Of a DNA stretch of 39,253 nt, positions 1-10,094 are shown in pieces. The stretch's first letter is position 1. Each line of letters starts with the position of its first letter. The translations under genes and the position numbers were made by a program. The notes under the pieces were generated by a model, which searched no databases, had not been told where the DNA came from, and worked only from the letters and a program-made list of their open reading frames with translations. Source of the stretch: CAZGSG01 sp964528095. Lineage in GTDB: Bacteria > Bacteroidota > Bacteroidia > Chitinophagales > Chitinophagaceae. Location: contig CAZGSG010000014.1 in the NCBI GenBank assembly GCA_964528095.1, positions 1-39,253 on the forward strand, given 5' to 3'.

Positions 1-91
1 TGTAATTTCCCGTTGATTTATTAATCAAAGAATCATTGTTCTATTATTTGCTTCTTTATTTGTATTAACATGTGATCATTTTGAAATCGTT

Positions 92-1071
92 TTAGAAGGC
101 CCACTTCAAAGCTCCCACACCTTCTCCCGCGGCAGCTGCCCCGCCGGGAGCTGCGGCCGCAGCCGGAGCTTTGCCGCCTCTGGCTATAAACACCATTACA
201 GCAAGTACTCCTACAGCAAGTATTTCTGCTCCGATCGAAGGGCTTTCAATCGGCTTGTCCTGCTCCATGACCTCCTGTCTCCTTCTGGCCCTTTCTTTTT
301 CCAACTCTCTGTTTGCTTCTTCCTCAGCCTCCATTTCTTCTTCTGCCGTCATTTGCCTTGGCCCTATTTCTTTTTTCTCTTCGATCCGTTTTTTATCATT
401 ATTGTCTTTGCCTGATGGGGGATCGTCCGGTGGATCTTTTTGTTTAGGGCCCCGGTGATCCGGTAGCCTTGGATCATCATGATGCTCCTTTTCCTTTTCT
501 TTTGTTTTGCCGCCTTTTTTGCCGAGGCTCTTTCCTGTAATGTCCACATTGAACCTTTGTTTCAGAAAGGATTCAAAGTCTTTTTGAGATGTAAAGAATT
601 TGGTCTCCCCAGTGGCGGAATTGATATACCGGTGTAATATGGTTTTGCCGCCTGTTATCTCGCTAAGCGCTTTTCCAAAATCAGTTACACGCGATGCATC
701 CATCCTGAAATAATGGTCCTCATTAACAGTGTGGGTTCCGCCTTTTTTAAGACCGAGCGCTTCTACCTTGTCAGAAGTAAAACGTATTCTCCCACCAGCT
801 GCAGATTCCAGCACGTGTATATACTCAGTTTGATTTCCGTGTAACTGGTCTATATCATCTCCCTTTAATTCAATTGCGACAAGTTGGCCGTTTCTGGGAT
901 CGCGAAAAACCACATCGAAGCGACCGCTTACTATTTTTTCACCTTTATCATCTATCAAATCAAAAGTCACCTCTGTCGCATGGGTTATCTTACTGTTATT
1001 TAAATATTCGCTTACGGCCGGAACAACATAAGATGTTTCTGTGCCATGACCAGATGAGTCCAGCATATTTA
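92..1071 (-). CDS. C-terminal toxin part of the TcB-TcC/RHS protein, downstream of the assembly gap
   Basis: About 326 codons ending in TAA at 92-94. I read this as the C-terminus of the large RHS gene at 1082-7809, cut off from it by ten Ns. The first half contains RFDVVF, then about 14 residues later IELKG, then NQTEYIHVL. This D...ExK...Q arrangement resembles PD-(D/E)xK (restriction-endonuclease fold) nuclease toxins found at the tips of polymorphic toxins. The ExK codons lie at 863-871. A long linker rich in K, E, D and P follows (about 300-560). Then come one hydrophobic stretch (AEILAVGVLAVMVFIA) and an Ala/Gly-rich tail ending KWAF. An ATG at 1066 could start a free-standing protein, but nothing else supports that. 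The nuclease call is a motif reading only. No immunity gene is visible, because the window ends 91 bases downstream. Confidence 0.7.
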
Positions 1072-1081
1072 NNNNNNNNNN
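1072..1081. other. Assembly gap (10 N) inside the RHS toxin gene
   Basis: Ten Ns separate the RHS core from the variable C-terminus. The two flanking reading frames are out of phase across exactly ten bases. They would join if the true gap length were 2 modulo 3, so the N count looks like a placeholder and not a measured length. Confidence 0.95.
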
Positions 1082-4000
1082 AAATAAGTGTTTTTTGGCC
1101 CTTGACCGGATGGTACAGGAATTTTTAAAGGACTTTTCTCCACGTAAGAATACAATTTGGGACCATCCGCTATTCCGACGGGATCGCAATTCATCCATCT
1201 TCCGAGCCAGGGTAAATAATACCTGGCTCTATGATATTCCAACCCCGTTTCTTCGTCTCTTTCCATACCGGTGTAGCGGTATCGTTTAGCGGTGGCGTTT
1301 ATACTGGCATTATTTGCCTGGAAAGCGGTGGTCCCAAAAGGATGGTATTCTTCATAGCTTATTATCTGCGCATTTTCATCCAGTTCAAGTGATGAGCAGC
1401 CAAGATGATTATGCATCTGAAACCTCGTTAACCTCGCTCCCACTCTATCTGAGGGAATTGATGCAGTGTTATTATTTTGTTTTACTGTTTCCATCATTAC
1501 AAAACGGTGACCTTGATCCAGGAGGCTCAGTGTATCACGTTTGAAATTCAGTACATTTCCATCGTAGGTTCGGTAGGTTTCATAACCTGAAATATAAATC
1601 CGCTCTTCTTTCCTCGTTGCTGTGACACCTGGTGCGGCAAAACGTTCGGTGATCTTGCGTAAACGCTGGCCCTCCCCGCTGTATTGGTAGTAGGTAGTTT
1701 CTGCCGTGCCATTGCCCTCATTTACTTTTTGCCTGCTGCTGCGGGCCAGTTCTTCTTTAAAATTCCAACCAATGTCTTCCAGATGCGGCATTTGAGTAAT
1801 GAAACCGTGTTGGGTATGATGAGGATAGAGAAATGTTTCGTTACCAATTTGTGTACTTATCAGCCGGTTATTGATTTGCTGGTAAGTATAATCTCTTGTC
1901 CAGTTATTACCTGCAGACTGGTGCCGTATTTGCAGGATATTGCCTGACGCATCATATTGGAAAGCCTGCGTATAATTTCGCATAGCCATTGGATCGCCAG
2001 GGTTGAGTCGTTGTATAAATGGCTGATCGTTCCAGTTATCGCCTGCATTAAATGTCAATGCCGCATTATTCTCCCTCCCGCCAGCTTCCGCGAGCCGGTA
2101 TAAAGCATCATAAGTATAGGAGGCTGTTCCTTCAATTTTCTGATTATTAAAAAATACTACCGGAATGTTCTTGTCTTCTATATGGGTGATGTTTCCCGAA
2201 GCATCAAACGTGTATAACCAATCCTGTAATGGATCGCCGTTTAGCCGTTTACTTTCTAATCTTTTTAGCCGGAAAGTTTCGCTATCATAATAAAACTTTG
2301 TGACGACATCGTTACCGTAAACAATTTTATTTCTTTGTCCTTTCTCATTGTAATCAATATCTTTTATGTAGACAACAGCCACACTATCCCCTGCATGAAA
2401 AATCAATTCACTATTCAACAGTCCTGATTCATTATAAGAAGGTATGATAACACTGCCGTCCGGAGCTGTTTGCCTGGTGATCCTTCCTAGCGCATCCGTT
2501 TCGTCTACGAATGTGAACTCCGTTCCGGCCTCCACATCAGTTAGTAAATTTGCGTCTGTCCAGTTAGCGGTTTCTTTATAATTCGCCGAAAGTCTCCTGG
2601 TGGTACTGCTGGGTTTTCCTTTAAAATTATACCCGGGTACTTCTATTACGCCACCGGTATCATAGTGCAGACTAACCTGTCCCAAAATATTTCTTGCCTG
2701 TAATGCAGCTTCATTGGTTCTTCCAGGTAGTAAAAGATTTTCACCGTAAATGACCCTATCAAAAATATTATCCAATGGCACTGTACCATCGCCGCCAATA
2801 ACCCTGCTATGTACTGGTCGGTGCAGGCTGTCATAAGCATATGCAAACTCATGTCCCCGTTCATCCCAGGTACGAAGCGGGCGCCCTGAAATATTCATCA
2901 ACAGCCAACGCTGCCCGGCATCGATGCTGTTTTGATAAACCAGGTTGCCCAGCATATCATAATTATATAGCACGACTGTATTTCCCCTGTTATTGTTGGC
3001 AGCCAGCTCGCGTGCATCTGTTATCGAACGCAGGTTGCCTTCCGTATCCCGCTTTACCTTGGTGCGGTAAAATTCATCTGCATCAGTGATACTGTTTTTA
3101 TTGTGGGCTACAGACAGTACAGGTCTACCCAACGTATCAAAGTGCATTACATTCGGCGTATTGGCGTGCCTGGCAGTTTTATCTGCAGCTTCTTTTTCTT
3201 TTACCGGGTCCTTTCCTGTGGCAATCAGCGCTGCATCTATCAAACGATTGGTCCGGTCACTGTACCACGATGATTCCAATACTGTATCATTCGTGTCATA
3301 TATTACTTGTTTCCAGGAATCAAATTCAACTTTTGAAAAAGTGCCGTCAGGCAGATCAGTTCTTACGAGACGGCCCATGGCATCATAATACATTACGGGA
3401 GATACACCTGTTTCTACCAGTTCCTTTACGTCTTCATATATATGTGTTACTGAAAAATAGGGCTCATATTGCTTTACCGCTTTGCCCTTATTATTCAGTA
3501 TTGTCCTGCCATTGCCAATCCAACGCAGTTGTTGTGGTACCAACGCGGCAGTATCCTGATCTGTTATGGTGTAAGTAAGGCCGGGACCGACCATTACTTT
3601 TTTTGCCATACCGGGTTCTGCCTGTGTTTTTTTCAATACCATGTTCCCCATTCCATTGGAATATTCAAAACTGAGCAGGACGGGCGAGTCATTGTTTTTC
3701 TGAAAATGTTCTTCCCTGACGATCGATGCGACCATCGCGGGTTTACCTGTATTACCGAATGCCATGAGGTCGTAAACAAACCGGGTGGTGGCGTGTTGCA
3801 ATAGATTTTTTCCTTGTGTTACCAGGTCCGAGGACAGTTGCCCGGCAAAAAAATTGTCTATAGCTGTTAGCTCTGCATTATCTGTATGTTCGGTAATCCC
3901 GGAGAGATCATCGGCCTCATTTCCTTTACCAAAGACAGCCAGCGCTTTTACAAGTCCTAGTTCATCCGTAATTACTTCAGACAGATTATTATTAATATCT

Positions 4001-7000
4001 CTTATGCGCCTGGGAGACAGGGTTCTGAAGTTGAACAGGTCAACGGTTGATACATTGCCTAATGGGTCTTCGGTTTCTTTTATGAACAGGAAATAGTTGC
4101 TGTAGTATCGTACCCTGGTTATGGATCCGAATGGATCGGTATATGCCAGGGGAACATAAAATCTGTCCTGTGCGCTAGCCAAAGTCTCTCCCTGGTTTAT
4201 AAACTGTGTTGTGCCGGAACGTATCCACCAGTTATCATCACCTTCGCTATGTGTAAACCGACCTTCTGTAAAATGCGCGTCAGTTGCTTTCGGCCCAAAG
4301 ATATCGGTGACCAATGCGGGCGTATACGCGAGTTGATAGCTTTCGAAAGGGATCGCTAACGATTGCAATTGGTGCAACGGCAGAGCTACGTCAAGGTTGT
4401 TAGAAAGAAAATTGTTACGAATATGTTCGATCAGTCTTTTCTGAGAACTTCCGGGAATAGGATTACTATCTACATTATGATAGGCTGTCTCAACTGAAAT
4501 ATTCAGGATGTCTGTAAAATCATTGAGTTCATATAAAGACCCGGTTTTATTTACTCCTTTCAATTCAAAAGTTCTTGCTTCTGAAGACAATCTTAGCCGA
4601 TAGCTGTTATCGTTTATAACATCATTGGTAAATTGATGTTGCGAATAGATGATCACCGTTTTACTTTGTTCCAGTTGAGTTTCCGCAGGCAATGATGCAT
4701 CGGCTAAAAGCCTGGGGTATACAACAGCCACCGATTCCAGCACATTTCCGTATTCATCCAGCTTAATATTCAGGTTGTGTGCAATGCGCGGGTCATCCGT
4801 ATTTCTCTCATAGCTGTAAGTAACGGATTCGCTTTCTTTTATTATAAAAATGGCGTGCTGGTTCTGTCCCTTTGGCTGCAGCAGTTCAATAACACAATTG
4901 TGGGAGGCTACCGAAAATGGGGTAAGCGCTTTCTTTTTTGCTTCGGGTGTATTACCATATTTCGTCGCATCCCTTGCAAATATTTCTGAACGTAATGGCA
5001 TGCCTTTACAGGCCCGTAATGCCTGCCGCCATTCCTGCGCAGAAAAATGATCTATGAGCGACACATCTATTCCCGGCGCGGCAATCAACCTGGCATCGCG
5101 TAATCCTGTTTCGCGGTGACTGATTTCAAACCCCTGGCGCTGCATTTCTGCATACCAGTCATCCTGTTCATATTGATCTAATATTTTTTCGTTTTGTAAA
5201 AACGCGCCGGTATGAAACCAGCTTTTTGAAACTACGGGCTCCTGGTGCAAATCTCTTTCCACGATATTGGTGGCATCCGTCTTTACCCAATCTTCAAAAT
5301 GTTCCGCATCTGTTTGTTCTACCATACCAAAACCTCTGAATTCTCTTTCTGCATGGTCATAGTATCCATGATGATAGCTATAGGTGCTTATAAAAGTCCA
5401 GCCTGAGATTTTGTCGCGTATTTGTGTTTTCGAGATACAATGAACAGGGAAGTGTAATTTGGTTATCCATGGTCTTCCGGCTAGTTTATCCTCCAAATAA
5501 AATTTTGTGGATGGAGTGTATTCAATAGTAACTTCTTTTCCAAGATTGTTTTTATAAAAAACCATGATATGTGGTTTTTTACTGTTCATGAGATCAATAT
5601 ACTTAAGGGGGGCAATAGTATCGGTAGGTAAACTGCTTGACCAAACGATGCATGCCACACCATTACCCAGGAGATCGGCAACGGTTATTTTTGCATGGTT
5701 GTGTATAGCGGGAAAAGCATTTATTTCAAAAGGGGCTTTACTAAAACTATTGCCGCTTAAGTTCAGCCAGCAGCTGAATTTGTTTTTCCCCAGGTAAATA
5801 ATATCGGTCGTTCCCGAACCATCTATATCTCCCAATTTTAGAAAGGCAGCATTATAAGTATCGGGATGATCAAACAGGGGGGCATTATCCATGGCCACTT
5901 TTGCTCCAAACTTTCCATATCCCAAATTTGGCCAGTAACATACTTCGCCGTTACGAATACGAACAATATCTGTCATGCCATCCCCCGACATGTCTGCAAG
6001 AAAGATGCTCTGCGTAGCCTCTGCAAAAAGAATATGCGGCCCGGTTTCCTCGTCATATGGTTTTAAGCTTGTATGTACCTGCGAAAAACCTCGTCTTCCT
6101 TCTGACTGGTACCAGGTGAAAACATTGTCCTCCGTTATTAAAACTTCGGGTTTCCCATCACCATTCAGGTCCAGCAATCTTGCATTACGATCATCAAAAC
6201 TTATATTAGGGAGGTTGTCAAAATTCCGGAATGAATGCCATTCATTCTCATCATCCAATTCGAAATATCCCCTGGGTTCTGCTGAATAATTCACTAATTG
6301 TTTTCCACCATCAGCATCCAGGTCCAGCAATTGCATTTGTTTACCCAGACCAGTAAAAGACGGCTTTGCCGAAATCAATGCAGCCTCTTGAAATTTTCCT
6401 CCACCTAAATTGTGTTTATAATACCAGCCATTTGCCTGTTCAGTAAGTATACCGGCTAAACCCTCGTTGAAAAGATCTGTAAATTGATATGCCTGTTCAT
6501 CCAATCCCGAGGGTGCGTGTACCAACTCCGCTGGATCAATGGTTTTCACATCTTTGTTCCAGTCATGTTTTTGATATTCAAATTCAGTCGGCGGCAGTTG
6601 TTTGCTACTATAGCTATTATCAGCCATTTTGATATAGCCACAGGAAGTGACCGACCGGAGGAAAACAAAATCTTTTTCCGCATTGGAATCGTATTCAAAA
6701 TTCACAGATCTTACCAGTCCAGCGTATTCGTTGCTGCCGGTAAACTGGTGAAAAAGCAATACGCGTTTGCAAAGTCTTGTGGTCCTGATCTCGAATCCCG
6801 CTTTATAATCTGAAAAGGCGTCATTCCTGAAGTCCCAATCTTTTATTTTATCATACGGCGAGTTAAGATCATATTCTCCATAGTCAAAAACTGTTTGAAA
6901 CATGTAAGCTGTGTCTTCAGGATATGCATCCCCGAATTTTTTATAAGCGGTCTTGTTTCCGTATAGAGCCTTTTCTAAATAAAGATTGGTATAAGTAATA

Positions 7001-7809
7001 TTGCCATTATCCAAACGATTCCTGTTATGCAGAAGCGCCTGATCAAAACCCTTATCGTTTTCTTTCGTATACTTATAGTGTAAGCAGTTGCCTTTGTCGT
7101 CAAACACAAATTCCGGGAACCATTCAAATATCCTTGTATCGTCCTTTGGGTCAGCGATCACCGCGTTATTACTCCAACCGAATAAAGTAGTTTGATTTTC
7201 TTTTGTGATAACGCGCCATTTGACGATGCCAGTATTTTTTTCTGTCCAGCGTTCAATACGCGCAAACAATCCTTCTATTCGGGGTTTATAAAATCGTATT
7301 ATGCAAGATCCATCTGCTGCATCTTTTTCATTGATAATATAATTTCCATCAGCATCCAGGGAAAAACTACCGTCATTCTCCTTTTTGAATTCTGGAACGA
7401 GGTCTTCTGCCTCTGAAAAAAGAAAAACATCAGACTCCATGCCGTCAAAATATTGCGGAAGTCCTTTGTCTGTTTTCCGTTTGATGGATGGCATTCCCAG
7501 GTTCCATCCCAATCCAAAAACCCCATTTCCCGATCCGGAATTGTAGGATAAAGATATGGCGGGAGTAGCTCCCCGTGCAGGAGAAAAAGGCAGCGGAATC
7601 GAGAAGGATGAACTACCATTGACGGCATTAACGGAAAATTTTTCATCAATACCTTTTATAGCACCACCACCTTTCGGTAGCGAGATTGAAGGGATCTCTA
7701 TAGCATTTGATTTGGTTTTGCCACCATCAGTTTTTAGAAAATCATTAGTGTTTAACTTTGAGCTGCTCTTTGCGGGATCTGATGAACTGCTATCAAAATT
7801 AGGTTGCAT
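1082..7809 (-). CDS. TcB-TcC-like insecticidal toxin complex / RHS repeat protein (SpvB domain), interrupted by gap
   Basis: About 2240 residues before the gap. The N-terminus has no signal peptide and carries SISLPKGGGAIKGI and SPARGATPAISLSYNSGSG, typical of the SpvB domain of Tc-toxin B subunits. Around residue 550 are FG-GAP-like calcium-binding repeats (DLNGDGKPE, DMSGDGMTD, DIDGSGTTD). Near 820 is EREFRGFGMVE of the TcB middle region. YD/RHS repeats run from about 1470 (YDAMGRLVRTDLPDG). The RHS core sits near 2180 (RYRYTGMERDEETGLEYHRA, LGRWMNCDPVG) with two conserved aspartates; in characterised TcC proteins this core cleaves off the toxin. In that family B and C form a cocoon that encloses the C-terminal toxin. 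Here both are one polypeptide. I chose ATG 7809; an in-frame TTG at 7836 is less likely. No TcA gene is in the window, so the delivery route is unknown. Confidence 0.88.
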
Positions 7810-8075
7810 GCTAAAGTTTGAAGATGAACACAACAAGAGTTAGTTGAAAAGGTCTTACTTACTAAAGATAAATTCATCATTCTACAACAGCAATACCACA
7901 AATCGGTACTTTTTTGTATCTACGCCTTTTTGATTCTTCATCATTAACCTAATAGCAAATAAAAACGAATACCGTCAACAGCAATATTGCCGGATTGGAA
8001 CTCGCTTAGATCGGCTGGGTGGTACCGGACATTCATGCCGCTGTAAAATTTCCTTGGAGGCCGATATAGAACGGT
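7810..8075. other. Intergenic region between the RHS gene and tRNA-Lys
   Basis: No convincing reading frame on either strand. It holds the possible RHS promoter on the left and the tRNA terminator on its right edge. I see no repeat or mobile-element end here. Confidence 0.6.
7863..7894 (-). promoter_or_regulatory. Possible promoter of the RHS toxin gene
   Basis: On the minus strand ATTG is followed 20 bases later by TATCTTTA. This matches seven of eight positions of the Bacteroidetes -7 element TAnnTTTG with normal -33 spacing. The leader to ATG 7809 would be about 45-50 nt. It is predicted from pattern only. Confidence 0.35.
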
Positions 8076-8111
8076 TTAAAATAAAGAAAGCCCCAGATTT
8101 CTCTGAGGCTT
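8076..8111 (-). terminator. Rho-independent terminator of tRNA-Lys
   Basis: On the minus strand a 10-bp stem (AAGCCTCAGA with TCTGGGGCTT, one T-G wobble; 8088-8111) closes a GAAA tetraloop and is followed by a T-rich tract. It begins three bases after the tRNA ends. Confidence 0.85.
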
Positions 8112-8113
8112 TG

Positions 8114-8187
8114 TGACCCCCCTGGGGCTCGAACCCAGGACCTACTGATTAAGAGTCAGTAGCTCTAACCAACTGAGCTAGGGAGTC
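8114..8187 (-). tRNA. tRNA-Lys (anticodon CTT)
   Basis: A 74-nt cloverleaf on the minus strand. The acceptor stem is GACTCCC with GGGGGTC (one G-T pair) and discriminator A. The D-arm contains AGCTCAGTTGGTTAGAGC. The anticodon loop CTCTTAA gives anticodon CTT, which reads AAG. The T-arm contains GGTTCGAGCC. The 3' CCA is not encoded. It stands alone, with a terminator directly behind it. Confidence 0.96.
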
Positions 8188-8202
8188 ATTCCGTTCGGAC
8201 GG

Positions 8203-8234
8203 CAAATTTGGTGGTTTTTGGGCATTTTTCCCAA
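8203..8234 (-). promoter_or_regulatory. Possible promoter of tRNA-Lys
   Basis: On the minus strand TTG (8232-8234) is followed after 21 bases by CAAATTTG (8203-8210), seven of eight positions of TAnnTTTG. This puts the start site a few bases upstream of the tRNA. The site is palindromic, so the orientation rests on the downstream tRNA. Confidence 0.4.
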
Positions 8235-8390
8235 GTTTTTTTTAATTCATTTCCCAATTTGCTTAAACTGGTACTGCCGGTGATTTCTTGAATTTTCCCC
8301 ATGCTATGAATGAAGCAATACATACAGCGACTATATTTATTCAATTACAGGGATATTTCCTCCCGATGTATGAAAAATGAGGGCACATGA

Positions 8391-8411
8391 CATGATCGTA
8401 AAAAGATCATG
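8391..8411. repeat. 7-bp inverted repeat upstream of the AraC gene
   Basis: CATGATC, a 7-base spacer, then GATCATG, centred about 125 bases before the AraC start. It could be an operator or a small hairpin, but lacks a T-tract to be a terminator. Any role in autoregulation is a guess. Confidence 0.4.
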
Positions 8412-8524
8412 GGTAGTAGCTGGATCAGCATGTCCTGAACTCCACAGCAATCTTCTTGAGCTTCACAGAAATGGCCTACATTTAAAGAACAACTAGTTTC
8501 AGGTATTTATTAATACCCTACTTC

Positions 8525-9397
8525 ATGATCGTGGACTTATACGAAACCGTCAAAGGACATCCAGGCTACTTCAAACAATTGAAATGCAAAGAGCTGTTAT
8601 TTACCCAGTATGACTGTCCGCAGGAAGCGGCTAAACAGGATCTTTTCAGCGCTCAAAGTTATATAGCATATGTACTTAGTGGTAAAAGGATTTTTCATCT
8701 TCCGGGCGAAACACATATTATGACCACCGGTACCTGTGTATTTGCTAAAAAAGGAGGTTGGATAGCTGAAAAAGAGCCTGCAGAAGGTTGGTGTGTACTG
8801 GTATTTTTTGTAACTGATGATTATTTGAAGAAGTTTATTAAGGAATACCGGCAGCACCTGTCTATAAAAGCCAACGCTCTTTTGCCAACAACACAAATGA
8901 TCGATCTGGATGTCAACGACACAACCCGCAGTTTTTTTCATTCTATGCTTCCTTATTTTGTACAGGACCCACCGCCACCTGAGTCGCTGGTAGAACTAAA
9001 ATTCCGGGAACTGCTTTTTAATATACTGATCAATCCTGCCAACAATTCCCTGCTGGCCCAACTATGCCAGGTTGCAGATAGCCACAAACAATATCTGCCG
9101 GAAATAATGGAAGCCAACTATACGTATAACCTCTCGTTACCCGACTATGCGCGGATTGCCCAAAGAAGTGTTGCCACATTCAAAAGAGAGTTTGCCGCTA
9201 TTTATAAAACCACCCCTGGTAAATGGCTAATACAGAAAAGACTTGATTATGCAAGTATCCTGTTAAATAACTCCGCCAAACCTGTCAATGAGATAGCTTT
9301 TGAGAGTGGCTTTGAGAATACAACTCATTTCAGCCGGGTATTCAAAGAAAAATTTGGTGTTTCTCCATTAAAGTTCAGGCAGGGACAGATTTCCTGA
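8525..9397 (+). CDS. AraC/XylS-family transcriptional regulator
   Basis: 290 residues. The N-terminal half looks like the AraC-type cupin sensor domain (HLPGETHIMTTGTCVFAKKG). The C-terminal 100 residues hold the double helix-turn-helix, with the signature IAFESGFENTTHFSRVFK and KFGVSPLKFR close to the end. Such proteins bind DNA and switch genes in response to a small ligand; the ligand is unknown here. The ATG at 8525 has no clear ribosome binding site, as is usual in this phylum. The next gene on the same strand, 188 bases downstream, encodes a small secreted cupin-like protein and is a reasonable candidate target. Confidence 0.92.
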   Translation: MIVDLYETVKGHPGYFKQLKCKELLFTQYDCPQEAAKQDLFSAQSYIAYVLSGKRIFHLPGETHIMTTGTCVFAKKGGWIAEKEPAEGWCVLVFFVTDDYLKKFIKEYRQHLSIKANALLPTTQMIDLDVNDTTRSFFHSMLPYFVQDPPPPESLVELKFRELLFNILINPANNSLLAQLCQVADSHKQYLPEIMEANYTYNLSLPDYARIAQRSVATFKREFAAIYKTTPGKWLIQKRLDYASILLNNSAKPVNEIAFESGFENTTHFSRVFKEKFGVSPLKFRQGQIS

Positions 9398-9585
9398 AAG
9401 CTGGTTGATTTTTCTAGCAAGAAAATTGAACGTTGTAGCAAATCCTGTTTTTGTTTATGTATTTATTTTTATGAACCGAGAATTTAGTTACTCATTCATA
9501 AGACAGTCCAATGAACAAGGTTTAAAAATTGTTTCGCAATGAACTGTTTTTCATAAATAAAACATAAACAATAAAAACACAGTGT

Positions 9586-9978
9586 ATGAAAAAATTATTT
9601 GTTCTATCCGGTAGCCTTTTTTTTCTTTCAGGTATTGCAGTCAATGCGCAGACCGGCAAAGTCCTGATCGATAACGACAAGATGAAACTGACCGAGTATA
9701 CCAGCAAGCCCGGAGAAGCTGTATGCGGAGAAGGGCGACATACACACGGAGATCATGCCACCATTTTATTGACCGATGCAAAAGTAAAAACAATACAGGC
9801 CGATAATACGACCCTGATAGAAACCTACTCCGCCGGTAAACACTCTTATTCTGTTTTGCAAGATGGAAAAACGACTGGTATGGCAACAGATGGAAGTTTT
9901 TGGGTGAAAGCTGCGACACACCAGGTCACCAATATAGGAAACAATGTGATGAAGTTTTACATTATTGAGACAAAATAG
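9586..9978 (+). CDS. Small secreted cupin-like protein
   Basis: 130 residues with a signal peptide (residues 1-21, cleavage after VNA). The mature part has the feel of a single small beta-barrel cupin. A histidine-rich motif RHTHGDH (H52, H54, H57) and a later THQVTNIGN with H112 could be metal ligands. No enzymatic function can be read from it. The nearest neighbour upstream on the same strand is the AraC regulator. I find no TAnnTTTG promoter in the spacer, so expression may depend on an activator. The protein probably acts in the periplasm or outside the cell. Confidence 0.75.
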   Translation: MKKLFVLSGSLFFLSGIAVNAQTGKVLIDNDKMKLTEYTSKPGEAVCGEGRHTHGDHATILLTDAKVKTIQADNTTLIETYSAGKHSYSVLQDGKTTGMATDGSFWVKAATHQVTNIGNNVMKFYIIETK

Positions 9979-10094
9979 ACAGTTGGCAAAAAACAGGAGT
10001 TGGTACGACAGTTCGATAAAGATTTATGGCACTATAGACGACCGGAAATTTCCTGCGCTACTATAGCATCTATCTTTAATCAAACCTGTCTTAT

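Larger units (their letters stand above)
8188..8524. other. Intergenic region between tRNA-Lys and the AraC gene
   Basis: There is no credible gene here. The left edge holds the tRNA promoter. A perfect 7-bp inverted repeat, CATGATC and GATCATG separated by 7 bases, lies at 8391-8411. The sequence CATGATCGT at its left arm occurs again at 8524, across the start codon of the AraC gene. Confidence 0.6.

Noticed and set aside
92..1198. A separate minus-strand gene starting at 1198, left of the RHS gene
   Set aside because: The part from 1082 to 1198 is an out-of-frame reading of the RHS core. The real content begins after the gap and is best seen as the RHS C-terminus.
1200..7800. Many plus-strand open frames opposite the RHS gene
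   Set aside because: They are shadows of the coding strand, lack family features and ribosome binding sites.
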